A stretch of 64,000 nucleotides of DNA from the NCBI RefSeq assembly GCF_900167945.1, contig NZ_FUZA01000003.1, forward strand, positions 455,137 to 519,136. Direction: 5' to 3'. Positions 1 through 8,704 of this stretch are shown one piece after another; position 1 is the stretch's first letter, and each line of letters starts with the position of its first letter. Source of the DNA: Dyadobacter psychrophilus (GTDB taxonomy: Bacteria > Bacteroidota > Bacteroidia > Cytophagales > Spirosomataceae). Made by a program: the position numbers and the translations under genes. The notes under the pieces are model-generated. The model was not told the DNA's origin. It saw only the letters and a list, made by a program, of their open reading frames with translations, and searched no databases.

Positions 1-704
1 TCAAATAAATTTCTAAAATATAGCTCGGGATCGTCCAACAGGCTTTTGGTCAGTTGATAATGGTTTGTTTCTGTGTATTTTATTTGTCGTACAGGCGATT
101 TGTCAAAGTCGAAAATGACTGCGCCGGGATAGGTTAAGAGAATTGGCGAGTGTGTTGCGATAATAAATTGAGCGTTTCCGGCATTCTCCAAACTATTAAT
201 GATTGACATGAATGCAAGTTGGCGTTGCGGAGAAAGCGCCGCTTCAGGCTCGTCCAGCAAGTAAATGCCGCGATTGAATCTATTTAGAAAAAGTGATAAA
301 AACGCTTCGCCATGCGATTGTGCATGCAGTGACTTGCCGCCATATGCGTCCGAAAGATCATTCGAGTCAACATAAGTGGCGAAATTGAAAAAACTTTCGG
401 CGCGCATGAAGAATCCGTTGGTGATCCGTTTGGGTCGCCATGAAAGTCTTAAAAAGTTGGCAAGATTTGATTCCGTTTCGTAGAAATCGTAAGTGTGATT
501 TTGGTTTCCGCCGGCTGGATTAAAACCACATTTGATTGCAATTGCTTCGAGGATTGTTGATTTTCCTGATCCGTTTTCTCCTACAAAAAAAGTTACGTTG
601 GAATTGAATTCCATATCCAGGCCGTTGGCAAGGACTGGAATGTTAAATGGATACTCGGTGGTGTTGCCGATGTTGGTTGTGATGGCGTTGGTTAGGAATG
701 GCAT
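1..704 (-). CDS. AAA/ABC-type ATPase (SMC-like), cut by the window edge
   Basis: The minus strand stays open from an ATG at 704 to the window edge, about 234 residues with the last codon incomplete. A Walker A motif GENGSGKST lies near residue 45 (around 551-583). A Walker B/ABC-type motif LLDEPEAALSP lies near residue 155, followed by the H-loop stretch FIIATHSPILL. This order is typical of small stand-alone ATPases related to SMC/RecF proteins, normally about 240 residues, so probably only a few C-terminal residues are missing. The biological role is unknown. A GTG at 737 is an alternative start. A hairpin terminator lies just upstream at 751-782, so the gene probably has its own weak promoter in the short gap. 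Confidence 0.85.
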   Translation of the reverse strand, partial: MPFLTNAITTNIGNTTEYPFNIPVLANGLDMEFNSNVTFFVGENGSGKSTILEAIAIKCGFNPAGGNQNHTYDFYETESNLANFLRLSWRPKRITNGFFMRAESFFNFATYVDSNDLSDAYGGKSLHAQSHGEAFLSLFLNRFNRGIYLLDEPEAALSPQRQLAFMSIINSLENAGNAQFIIATHSPILLTYPGAVIFDFDKSPVRQIKYTETNHYQLTKSLLDDPELYFRNLF

Positions 705-750
705 TGGCGTGTGTAATTGTATAACTGAAATCAGCACGCAAGATAGCAAC

Positions 751-782
751 AAAAAAACCGCCCTAAAATAAGGCGGTTTTTG
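751..782 (-). terminator. Rho-independent terminator after tRNA-Glu
   Basis: A CCGCC/GGCGG stem with an A/T-rich loop is followed on the minus strand by seven T residues. It sits directly downstream of the tRNA-Glu gene and upstream of the ATPase gene, so it most likely ends the tRNA transcript. The symmetric A and T flanks would let it work on both strands. Confidence 0.75.
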
Positions 783-813
783 TAGTTTCTGAAAGCGCTA
801 ACGCGCGGTTATG

Positions 814-885
814 TGACCCATAGGGGAATCGAACCCCTGTTTCAACCGTGAAAGGGTCGTGTCCTAACCGCTAGACGAATGGGCC
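814..885 (-). tRNA. tRNA-Glu (anticodon TTC)
   Basis: Read on the minus strand, the 72-nt sequence folds as a cloverleaf. The acceptor stem pairs GGCCCAT with ATGGGTC (one G-T pair). The D arm begins GTCTAGCGG. The anticodon stem CGACC/GGTTG closes the loop CTTTCAC with anticodon TTC. The T arm is AGGGG-TTCGATT-CCCCT. The discriminator base is A and no CCA is encoded. Confidence 0.95.
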
Positions 886-1144
886 GACTGGTCTCCTACT
901 TCGCGCGTTTTTTAAGCACTTTCTTTCACTTTTCGTTTCCGTTTTCCGAAATCGTGGTGCAAAGATGCACGGTGCGATTTTAAATTCCAAACTTACAGTT
1001 GAAATAAAACGAAGTTATTTTACACTCTCCTGATTTCCAGAACATTCAAACCAAAACTTTTTTTATTCAATATCCCATGCCGTTAAATTGAGGTAACTTT
1101 CTAATTTTGGACTTGCTCGTTTTCAATTTCACTTCCTTCAACAT

Positions 1145-3634
1145 ATGTTAAAACGTTTCTGCTGGTCACTGTTGTTGCTTTTTTCCCAATTCGCAGTGGC
1201 GCAAAATAAAACGCCGGATGAATTCCTGGGTTTTCCGCTTGGCTCCAAATTCGCATTTCACCATCAAATCGTAGATTACATTAAGTTATTGCAATCGCAA
1301 AATACGGATCGCGTGAAACTGGTCCAATATGGCAGCAGCAATGAAGGTAGGCCCCTTATGGTGGCGTTTATTTCATCGGCAGAGAACATCGCGAATCTGG
1401 AAAAGATCCGAACCAATCATCTGAAAAGCATTAAACTGCTGGACGGAAAACCCGATGCTGCAACCCCGCCGATCGTTTGGATGAGTTACAATGTGCATGG
1501 AAATGAGTCTGTGTCGGCGAATACAAGCATGAAAGTAATTTATGAGTTGCTAAACAAGCAGAATGCGCTGACCCAGGATTTTCTTAAAAATATGGTCGTG
1601 ATGATCGATCCGTGCATCAATCCGGACGGTTATGACCGCTATTCCCAATGGTATAACCGCGTGCAAAATGCGACGCCGGATGTGACCCCGTTTGGTTTGG
1701 AACATGACGAGCCGTGGCCTGGCGGACGATTTAACCATTATTTGTTTGACCTGAACCGCGACTGGGCGTGGCAAACACAGAAGGAAACGAAGGAGCGCAT
1801 TGTGCTTTACAACCAATGGATGCCGCATTTCCATGCCGATTTCCATGAAATGGGCCACACCAGAAGTTACTATTTCCCTCCTGCCGCTCGGCCATTCCAC
1901 AAAGATGTAACTGCCTGGCAGCGACAGTTTAATGATCTGATCGGCGAATACTGCCGCAAATATTTTGACAAAAACAACTGGGCTTATTTTACCAGATATA
2001 ATTACGACCTTTTCTATCCAAGTTACGGTGACACCTGGCCGACGGTGAATGGCGCTATCGGTGTTACTTATGAACAAGGCGGAGGCGGAAGGGCCGGGTT
2101 GGGCATTGAACGCAAAGATGAACATGATACATTGACGCTTGCAAGCCGCATTTCACATCATTATGCAACGAGTTTGGCCACATTGGAAGCGGTGCTTTCC
2201 CAGAAGGAACGAATTGTTTCTGAGATGATTAAATTTCATGAGGACGCGGTTAATGCGCCTGCCGGCTCTTTCAAAACATACATTGTAAAGGCTAAAGGAA
2301 ATGAAGAACGGATTCGCTCATTTGGTGAATGGATGACCCGCCAGGGCTTTGTTTACGGCATAGCAGGCAAAACGGCCTCGACAAAAGGAACGGAACTGAC
2401 AACGTTGAATGAACAATCTTTCAAAATTGAGAACAATGACTTGCTCATTAGCGCATATCAGCCAAAATCAAACTTGTTAAGGATTCTTTTTGAGCCAAAA
2501 CCTGTGCTGGAAGACTCTGTAACTTACGATGTTACAAGCTGGGGACTTGCTTACTTATATGGTTTGAAGGCTTACGGATTGAAAGAAAAACTCGTGCCGG
2601 CAACTTATCAGGCAGAGAAGATTGAGAACCCGATTCCGGCTACTTCACCTTATGCTTATCTGGCACAATGGTCTGAGGTTGAGCACGCTGCATTTCTGGC
2701 AGATTTGTTGAAAAACGGAATTTTGGTTAAAAGCTCAAATGTTCCGTTTGACATTAATAAAGCAACCTATGAAGCAGGAACACTGATCATTCCCAAGAAA
2801 GGAAATGAAAATCTGGCCTTCGACAAACTGGTCACTTCCATCGCTACCAAACATTTTGTAAAACTGACACCGGTGCAGACAGGCTATGTGAGCAACGGCG
2901 CCGACTTCGGCAGCGATTACATTGTGTCCCTTAAAGCCCCGAAAGTGGTTGCAGTGACCGGAGATGGCATTAGTCCGACCGCTATTGGTGCCATATGGCA
3001 TTATTTCGAACAGCAAATTGGCTATCCGGTGACGCTCGTGAACGGATCACGACTTTCAACATTGCCATGGAATGAAATCGACGTCCTGATCCTTCCTGAT
3101 GGTAAATATTCGGACATTATTAATGACAAACATTTGGAAGCACTGCAAAACTGGATTCGTAATGGCGGGAAATTAATTGCTATGGAACGGGCTACGGATG
3201 CTTTTGTGGGTAAACAAGGGTTTAATTTAACCAAAAAATTCACCGACAAAAAGAAGGATTCTGATACATTCAAAAAATATGGCGATCAGGAGCGCGAAGA
3301 TGCGGGCGACACTTCGCCGGGAAGCATGTTCCAGGTCACAATGGACACGACTCACCCACTTTCATTTGGCTGCGGAAAAGAATATTTCACGCTTGTTCGC
3401 GACGCGTATGAAATGGATTATCTGAAAGATGGCTGGAATGTTGGTTACCTGACAGAAACAGGCTATAAAGCAGGTTTTGTGGGCAACAAAATGACGGGTA
3501 AGCTCAAAAACACATTGGTAATGGGCGTGCAGGACATGGGCCGCGGCCACGTCGTCTACCTGCTGGACGATCCGGTTTTCCGATCCATGCTCTATAATGG
3601 CAAGATTCTGTTTAGTAATGCGGTGTTTCGTTAA
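1145..3634 (+). CDS. M14-family zinc carboxypeptidase, secreted
   Basis: An 829-residue protein with a signal peptide (MLKRFCWSLLLLFSQFAVAQ). The peptidase M14 fold follows: the first zinc ligands appear in NVHGNE (near residue 120), a DLNRDW segment near 200, the third ligand region in HADFHEMGH near 230, and the catalytic Glu probably in TYEQGGGG near 310. The C-terminal third (near residue 600 onward, VVAVTGDGISP and an ILPDGKYSD segment) looks like a glutamine-amidotransferase/DJ-1 type domain, as in many large Bacteroidota M14 proteins. It probably trims peptides in the periplasm or outside the cell; the substrate cannot be read from the sequence. A -7-like element TAATTTTG at 1102-1109 would give a leader of about 30 nt, but no clear -33 accompanies it. 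Confidence 0.88.
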   Translation: MLKRFCWSLLLLFSQFAVAQNKTPDEFLGFPLGSKFAFHHQIVDYIKLLQSQNTDRVKLVQYGSSNEGRPLMVAFISSAENIANLEKIRTNHLKSIKLLDGKPDAATPPIVWMSYNVHGNESVSANTSMKVIYELLNKQNALTQDFLKNMVVMIDPCINPDGYDRYSQWYNRVQNATPDVTPFGLEHDEPWPGGRFNHYLFDLNRDWAWQTQKETKERIVLYNQWMPHFHADFHEMGHTRSYYFPPAARPFHKDVTAWQRQFNDLIGEYCRKYFDKNNWAYFTRYNYDLFYPSYGDTWPTVNGAIGVTYEQGGGGRAGLGIERKDEHDTLTLASRISHHYATSLATLEAVLSQKERIVSEMIKFHEDAVNAPAGSFKTYIVKAKGNEERIRSFGEWMTRQGFVYGIAGKTASTKGTELTTLNEQSFKIENNDLLISAYQPKSNLLRILFEPKPVLEDSVTYDVTSWGLAYLYGLKAYGLKEKLVPATYQAEKIENPIPATSPYAYLAQWSEVEHAAFLADLLKNGILVKSSNVPFDINKATYEAGTLIIPKKGNENLAFDKLVTSIATKHFVKLTPVQTGYVSNGADFGSDYIVSLKAPKVVAVTGDGISPTAIGAIWHYFEQQIGYPVTLVNGSRLSTLPWNEIDVLILPDGKYSDIINDKHLEALQNWIRNGGKLIAMERATDAFVGKQGFNLTKKFTDKKKDSDTFKKYGDQEREDAGDTSPGSMFQVTMDTTHPLSFGCGKEYFTLVRDAYEMDYLKDGWNVGYLTETGYKAGFVGNKMTGKLKNTLVMGVQDMGRGHVVYLLDDPVFRSMLYNGKILFSNAVFR

Positions 3635-3678
3635 TGAGTGAATAAAAAACATTCAGTCATTCGCTCATTCAGTCATTC
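3632..3678. repeat. Short repeat and hairpin between convergent genes
   Basis: The 13-mer CATTCAGTCATTC occurs twice (3650-3662 and 3666-3678), separated by GCT. The sequence AATGAGTGAAT at the end of the peptidase gene can pair with ATTCGCTCATT at 3659-3669. The spot lies between two convergent genes and may stop transcription, though no T-run follows the stem. Confidence 0.45.
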
Positions 3679-3682
3679 AACA

Positions 3683-4096
3683 TTAAAATGTGCGAACCGC
3701 TAGTTCGTAACCTTTAAGCCCCAGACCACATATCATTCCCTTGCAACGCGATGTCAAATAACTGTGGTGACGGAAGGTTTCGCGGGCGTGGATGTTTGAA
3801 ATGTGGACTTCTACGGCCGGGGTGGTTACTGCCGAAAGCGCGTCGGCTAACGCGATGGATGTGTGCGTGTAACCGCCCGCATTGATCACAATGCCGTCGA
3901 ATGTAAAACCGACTTCGTGGATTTTATCTATTAATGCTCCCTCGTGATTGGATTGAAAATAATGTAGCTCAATGTCCGGAAAAAGACCTTTCAGCGTTTC
4001 GAAATAATCCTCAAATGATTGGTTACCATAAACGCCGGGTTCGCGTTTGCCTAAAAGATTCAAATTAGGGCCGTTCAGGATCAGGATCTTTTTCAT
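3683..4096 (-). CDS. aroQ: Type II 3-dehydroquinate dehydratase
   Basis: A 137-residue protein, close to the usual 140-150 of the family. It catalyses dehydration of 3-dehydroquinate to 3-dehydroshikimate in the shikimate pathway and normally forms dodecamers in the cytoplasm. Signature segments are LNGPNLNLLGKREPGVYG (catalytic Arg and the lid Tyr), QSNHEGALID, INAGGYTHTSIALADAL (substrate-binding Asn) and EVHISNIHARE (catalytic His). It is divergent from xerD with a 26-bp gap, so both promoters must be very close or overlap the genes. Confidence 0.96.
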   Translation of the reverse strand: MKKILILNGPNLNLLGKREPGVYGNQSFEDYFETLKGLFPDIELHYFQSNHEGALIDKIHEVGFTFDGIVINAGGYTHTSIALADALSAVTTPAVEVHISNIHARETFRHHSYLTSRCKGMICGLGLKGYELAVRTF

Positions 4097-4122
4097 TCAA
4101 TAATCAGATTAACAGTTCTTCT

Positions 4123-5019
4123 ATGTGGCAAAGCTACATCAAACATTTTAAAAATTATCTTCGTCTGGAACGCTCGTTATCGGGCAATTCGGTGGAAGCT
4201 TATGTGCGGGATGTTGAAAAACTGGAAGAATTTTTAGAACTGGCAAAAATCGACTTGCCGCCAGTGAGGATTAATGAGGAGCATTTAACGGCATTCCTGA
4301 AATATTTGTCTGAGCTTGGCCTTGCCGCGCATTCACAAGCGCGCATGCTTTCGGGAATTAAAGCTTTTTTCAAATATTTGTTGCTGGAAAATGAGATTTC
4401 GGAAGACCCTACCGAGCTCCTGGAATCCCCTCGCCTGCCCCGAAAACTGCCCGATGTGCTTTCGTATGAAGAAATTGAGACCATGCTTTCCGCAATTGAC
4501 CATTCCACGCCGGAAGGAACGCGGAACCGGGCTATTATTGAAGTTTTGTACAGTTCAGGGTTGCGGGTTTCGGAACTGACCGGTTTGCAGCTAACGCATT
4601 GTTATTTCGACATTGGATTCCTGCGGATTTTAGGAAAAGGCGATAAGGTGCGGCTGGTCCCCATTGGCAAGGAAGCCATCAAATACACCCAAATTTATCT
4701 CGATCATGTGCGCAGCGAAATCGCGCCCGCAAAAGACAGCGAAGACATCGTTTTTCTCAACCGACGAGGCGGTCAGCTCTCGCGTGTAATGATTTTTATA
4801 ATGATCAAGGACGTTGTGGAGAAAGCAGGAATTCACAAGAATGTAAGTCCGCATACATTCCGGCATTCATTTGCAACACATTTAATTGAAGGCGGCGCCA
4901 GCTTGCGTGCTGTGCAGGAAATGCTTGGTCATGAGTCGATTACGACCACAGAAATTTACACGCATCTGGATCGCGATTATCTCCGGCAGGTCATTACGGA
5001 ATTTCATCCACGAGGGTGA
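4123..5019 (+). CDS. xerD: Site-specific tyrosine recombinase XerD
   Basis: A 298-residue tyrosine recombinase of housekeeping XerC/XerD size. The N-terminal SAM-like core-binding domain (MWQSYIKHFKNYLRLERSLS) is followed by the catalytic domain with Arg in YSSGLRVSEL, Lys in LGKGDKVRLVPI, the HxxR motif in HTFRHSFATHL, His in LGHESI and the Tyr nucleophile in TTEIYTHL. It resolves chromosome dimers at dif together with a partner and FtsK. It stands alone and is not part of the recombinase trio at the right end of the window. It converges on the small membrane protein gene with directly adjacent stop codons. Confidence 0.93.
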   Translation: MWQSYIKHFKNYLRLERSLSGNSVEAYVRDVEKLEEFLELAKIDLPPVRINEEHLTAFLKYLSELGLAAHSQARMLSGIKAFFKYLLLENEISEDPTELLESPRLPRKLPDVLSYEEIETMLSAIDHSTPEGTRNRAIIEVLYSSGLRVSELTGLQLTHCYFDIGFLRILGKGDKVRLVPIGKEAIKYTQIYLDHVRSEIAPAKDSEDIVFLNRRGGQLSRVMIFIMIKDVVEKAGIHKNVSPHTFRHSFATHLIEGGASLRAVQEMLGHESITTTEIYTHLDRDYLRQVITEFHPRG

Positions 5020-5223
5020 TTATTTTACCTCTTCCAAAAGCGAATCCAATAAAAGTGAATCCGCGTCAGGCGTGGCACCTGGCAATGCACGGTTCAGTTG
5101 CTTGGGCTTATTCCAGGGAGCAGTTGTGCGGCTCGACATGTCGTACGAAATGTAAGCGAACAACGTGATGAACAGGATGGTCACAATAATAAATATGCTG
5201 CGGTTTCTGTTTTGCTTTTCCAT
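5020..5223 (-). CDS. Small single-pass membrane protein of unknown function
   Basis: I do not recognise this 67-residue protein. It has a basic N-terminus (MEKQNRNRS), one transmembrane segment (IFIIVTILFITLFAYISY) and a hydrophilic tail ending LLLDSLLEEVK, so the tail is probably periplasmic. The ATG at 5223 lies one base after the sixA stop codon, which indicates translational coupling; a TTG three codons upstream is the alternative start. Confidence 0.7.
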   Translation of the reverse strand: MEKQNRNRSIFIIVTILFITLFAYISYDMSSRTTAPWNKPKQLNRALPGATPDADSLLLDSLLEEVK

Positions 5224-5224
5224 T

Positions 5225-5731
5225 CTAGTCAACGTCCCGTACTTGCTTGGGCGTTTTATATAAAGTCAGATTTCCTGTTTTGCCAGAAATTTCCTCCCAT
5301 TTAAGATTCTCAAATTCAATAATGGCAACGCTCCCTTTTTTCATTGATCCCAGGCTTGCACCTGAAATGTATTCAGCAAAATAGGTTATATCCGGGTTAT
5401 GCCCAAAAAGCGCAAGCATGGAAAATTCTTCCGAAATTTCGTTTACCGCATTCAGGTAAGCCTTTGGACCGCCATCGTAGATTTCCGCTTTGGAAACCAG
5501 TGATGCCACATTAACACCCAGCTTTTCAGCAGTGATAACCGCGGTCTGATAAGCCCGTGAAGCCGGGCTGGTAACAAAAATATCCGGTCTGAAATTGGTA
5601 TCAGCCAGCCACTCTCCCATCACGGCAGCCTCCGCCAACCCTTTACTGTTCAGGATTCTATCGAAATCCTTAGTCCGAAAAGTTTGATCCTCGGCGGTTG
5701 CGTGGCGTACGAGAATAAGGGTTTTCTTCAT
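5225..5731 (-). CDS. Histidine phosphatase, SixA type
   Basis: A 168-residue member of the histidine phosphatase (phosphoglycerate mutase-like) superfamily. The catalytic RHA motif is in LILVRHATAED near residue 8 and the second catalytic His is in LALFGHNPDI near residue 105. The short form with RHATAE matches SixA-type phosphohistidine phosphatases, but the substrate is not certain. It is followed at 1 bp by a small membrane protein gene and probably shares its transcript. Confidence 0.85.
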   Translation of the reverse strand: MKKTLILVRHATAEDQTFRTKDFDRILNSKGLAEAAVMGEWLADTNFRPDIFVTSPASRAYQTAVITAEKLGVNVASLVSKAEIYDGGPKAYLNAVNEISEEFSMLALFGHNPDITYFAEYISGASLGSMKKGSVAIIEFENLKWEEISGKTGNLTLYKTPKQVRDVD

Positions 5732-5925
5732 TTTTTATTTTTTCCCAAAAATACAGATTCCCCCGCATTTATATACTTTGAAGGGCGACGAAAATCAGCC
5801 GGATTTTTTTACCACTTACCTCCCGCAAACAACCTTTCGACATTAATTATTCTACAATGCGCGACAATTAATCCGTATTTTTGTTTCTTACGTACCTAGA
5901 GATAAAACCCATTATACAGCATACC

Positions 5926-7692
5926 ATGTTACAATTTCTTAAATATGTCCTCGCCACTTTCGTCGGCATAATCATCTTCCTCTTCGTTTCAATTTTTATT
6001 CTTGTCGGCATCGGATCCATGTTTTCGTCTGAAGAAGAAGTTGTGATAGAAGAAAAATCAGTGCTCAAACTGGACCTTAACAAGCCAATCCAGGAAGTGG
6101 GCGTCGAAAATCCTTTTGCGGAAATAGGCGGACCATTTGGTGGTGACGAAAATGCGGTCGGATTAAAGGACATTATTGAGGCGCTGAAAATTGCGCAGAA
6201 AGATGATAATATTAAAGGAATTTATCTCAAAACAGAAGGTCCGGAAGCTGGCTGGGCCACTTTGGAAGAAATCCGGAACCAGCTTTTAGAATTCAAAAAA
6301 TCGAAGAAATTCATCGTCACTTACGGCGAATCCTACTCAGAAAAAGGTTATTACATTGCTTCGCTAGCCGACAAAATCTACCTCAATCCGGCAGGTGGCA
6401 TTGAATGGAACGGGCTCTCAGCTGAATATAGTTTCTTTAAAGGCACATTTGATAAATTGGAAATTAAACCATTGGTTTTCCGGGTGGGTGAGTTTAAAAG
6501 TGCTATCGAAATGTTCTCCCGTCAGGACATGAGCGAAGCCAGCAAAAAACAGTCATCCGAGCTGATAGGTGCTATTAATGGTAATTTTCTCAAAAATATT
6601 TCCGCGTCCCGTAATATTTCGGTGGCCGAATTGAAAGGACTTGCAGATTCGTTGGCAGTTGATAACCCTAAATCAGCATTGCAACATAAATTCATCACAG
6701 ACCTTGGTTATCAGGACGAATTGGAGGCTTATCTGAAAAGGAATCTGAAAGTTGAAGAAAAAAAGAAGATCGCTTATGTGGGTGTTGACAAATATCTGAA
6801 AGGTGGAAAAAGATCAGAGGATGGCGATTTTAATAAAAGAATTGGTGTTTTGGTAGCCGAAGGAGAGATTACAAGCGGTGAGGGCGGTGATGGAAACATT
6901 GGTTCTGAAAAGTTTGTGAAAGAACTGAAGGAAATTCGGGAAAATGACAAGATCAAGGCCATTGTGATCCGCATTAATTCCCCGGGTGGAAGCGCGCTGG
7001 CGTCTGATGTCATGTGGCGTGAAATTCAGCTTACTGCCAAAAAGAAGCCTGTCATTGCTTCAATGTCTGATGTTGCAGCTTCCGGCGGCTATTATATGGC
7101 TATGGGTTGTGACAAAATCGTTGCTCAGCCGAATACCATTACGGGCTCAATCGGGATCTTTGGACTAATTTTCAATGTCACCGACTTCATGAACAACAAG
7201 CTCGGGATCACATTCGACGGCGTGGGCACCAGTCCGCACGCTGACTGGCCTACCGCAACACGCGACATGACCGAATTTGAAAAATCGATGATCCAAAAGA
7301 GCGTTAATGAGGGTTATGAGACTTTTACCAAAAAAGCAGCTGCCGGCAGAAAGATGTCAGTTGAAAAACTAAAAAGCCTTGCGCAAGGACGCGTTTGGTC
7401 TGGGGTTGAGGCAAAAGAAAATGGGCTTGTAGACGTTTTGGGAGGTGTTGATGATGCCATTAAAATAGCTGCAAAAGCTGCCAAACTCGATGAAGGTGAT
7501 TACAGGGTTCGTTACTATCCTGAAAAGAAAAAGCCTTTTGACGAGCTCATAACCAAAATGATGGGTGACAACGAAGAAAAAGCAACCACCAAAGCGCTTG
7601 GCGATCTTGCTCCGTATGTTAAAATGTACAAGAAGCTTACCAACATGGGCGGCATGCAAACTAGGATGCCATTTGAGCTGGTGATCCGCTAA
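5926..7692 (+). CDS. sppA: Signal peptide peptidase SppA, 67K type
   Basis: A 588-residue membrane-bound serine protease that degrades leftover signal peptides. The N-terminal transmembrane segment is KYVLATFVGIIIFLFVSIFI. Two S49-type repeats follow: the first carries the probable catalytic Lys in the region SEKGYYIASLADKIYLNP, the second carries the Ser in DVAASGGYYMAMGCDKI. Duplicate domains and length match the long (E. coli-like) form. The ATG at 5926 is preferred because it begins right before the membrane anchor; an in-frame TTG at 5881 would add 15 residues. It converges on the YihY-family gene with a 3-bp gap. Confidence 0.94.
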   Translation: MLQFLKYVLATFVGIIIFLFVSIFILVGIGSMFSSEEEVVIEEKSVLKLDLNKPIQEVGVENPFAEIGGPFGGDENAVGLKDIIEALKIAQKDDNIKGIYLKTEGPEAGWATLEEIRNQLLEFKKSKKFIVTYGESYSEKGYYIASLADKIYLNPAGGIEWNGLSAEYSFFKGTFDKLEIKPLVFRVGEFKSAIEMFSRQDMSEASKKQSSELIGAINGNFLKNISASRNISVAELKGLADSLAVDNPKSALQHKFITDLGYQDELEAYLKRNLKVEEKKKIAYVGVDKYLKGGKRSEDGDFNKRIGVLVAEGEITSGEGGDGNIGSEKFVKELKEIRENDKIKAIVIRINSPGGSALASDVMWREIQLTAKKKPVIASMSDVAASGGYYMAMGCDKIVAQPNTITGSIGIFGLIFNVTDFMNNKLGITFDGVGTSPHADWPTATRDMTEFEKSMIQKSVNEGYETFTKKAAAGRKMSVEKLKSLAQGRVWSGVEAKENGLVDVLGGVDDAIKIAAKAAKLDEGDYRVRYYPEKKKPFDELITKMMGDNEEKATTKALGDLAPYVKMYKKLTNMGGMQTRMPFELVIR

Positions 7693-7695
7693 AAA

Positions 7696-8619
7696 TTAAT
7701 CCACAATCAGCTTACCCGTTTTTTCATCGATTTCTCTTCGCACGATCAGCACGGCGTGTTTATTTGGCGCAATGCCAATGCCGTCCTGCCTGGCGTAAAC
7801 TTTGGTAAATTCCGCCCCGAAGTAGAGGATAATGGAAGAATAATAGATCCAGGTTAGCAGGATGACGATGGAAGCTGAGGTGCCATATGCGGCCCCAAGA
7901 TCCGATTGGCCTAAGTAAAAGCTAATCACAAACTTGCCTATCAGGAACAAAATGGCTGTAAAAGCAGCTCCGACCATACACTCTTTCCATCGCAGGTCAC
8001 CATCGGGCAACACTTTGAATATGACTGTAAATAATGCCGTAATAATAGTTAAAACGAGTGCGAGGTTTATGATATAAAAAATCACAACTGAGGCCTCGGA
8101 AAAATATCTTTCCAGTTGATTACTAAGCACATCCACAAGCGCGCTCGCGCCTAAGGAAACCACCAGCAAAAATCCTAACGTAAGAATAAGCGAGAAGGAA
8201 GTAAGGCGATTTTTGAGATATTGAAGCCAGCCTTTTTTGGGTTTTGATTTGATAGACCATATATAGTTGATCGAATCCTGCATTTCCGCAAAAACACCCG
8301 TTGCCCCAATAAGCAATGTTCCAATCCCGATCGCGGCGGCAATGCCCGATTTATTTGATAGCTCCGCATTTTTAAGAATTTCCTGCAACTGAAGCGCTGC
8401 GTTCGCGCCAACAAGGCCTCTGATTTGCCCAAACAACTCACCCTGAATGGCCTCCTTTCCAAAGAAAATGCTGAAAATCGAGATGATAACCAGCAACATA
8501 GGAGCCAGTGAAAATATCGTGTAGTATGATAAAGCCGCGCTCAGTTTCAGCCCGTTATCATTCATAAACTCATTAAAACTTTCCTTGATTATAGAGAAAT
8601 ACAGCTTTACGTTTTTCAT
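7696..8619 (-). CDS. YihY/BrkB-family inner-membrane protein
   Basis: A 307-residue polytopic membrane protein from the ATG at 8619; a TTG at 8637 would add six residues. Features typical of the family include LSAALSYYTIFSLAPMLLVIISI near the N-terminus, the GATGVFAEMQDSINYIW segment, and about six hydrophobic helices. Members were once called ribonuclease BN in error; their molecular function is unresolved. The C-terminal tail (ARQDGIGIAPNKHAVLIVR) is cytoplasmic by prediction. The gene stands alone between sppA and the nucleoside transporter. Confidence 0.88.
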   Translation of the reverse strand: MKNVKLYFSIIKESFNEFMNDNGLKLSAALSYYTIFSLAPMLLVIISIFSIFFGKEAIQGELFGQIRGLVGANAALQLQEILKNAELSNKSGIAAAIGIGTLLIGATGVFAEMQDSINYIWSIKSKPKKGWLQYLKNRLTSFSLILTLGFLLVVSLGASALVDVLSNQLERYFSEASVVIFYIINLALVLTIITALFTVIFKVLPDGDLRWKECMVGAAFTAILFLIGKFVISFYLGQSDLGAAYGTSASIVILLTWIYYSSIILYFGAEFTKVYARQDGIGIAPNKHAVLIVRREIDEKTGKLIVD

Positions 8620-8704
8620 ATTCGCGTTATCTAACAATGCCTAAGTGTGGCGACATAAGCTGTTAGACACAAATATCCATGCCAAAGCAAGGCATTTTGA
8701 AGCA

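Noticed and set aside
1..704. Anti-phage defence ATPase (OLD or Septu type)
   Set aside because: Only the ATPase is present, without a nuclease domain or partner gene; it matches small stand-alone ATPases.
1550..2125. 191-codon frame on the minus strand
   Set aside because: It is antisense to the M14 peptidase catalytic region and has no supporting features.
3650..3678. Start of a CRISPR array
   Set aside because: There are only two copies of a 13-bp sequence with a 3-bp gap; no spacers and no cas genes.
4123..5019. Part of a mobile element because it is a tyrosine recombinase
   Set aside because: Length, motifs and core-gene neighbours match housekeeping XerD; there are no repeats or cargo around it.
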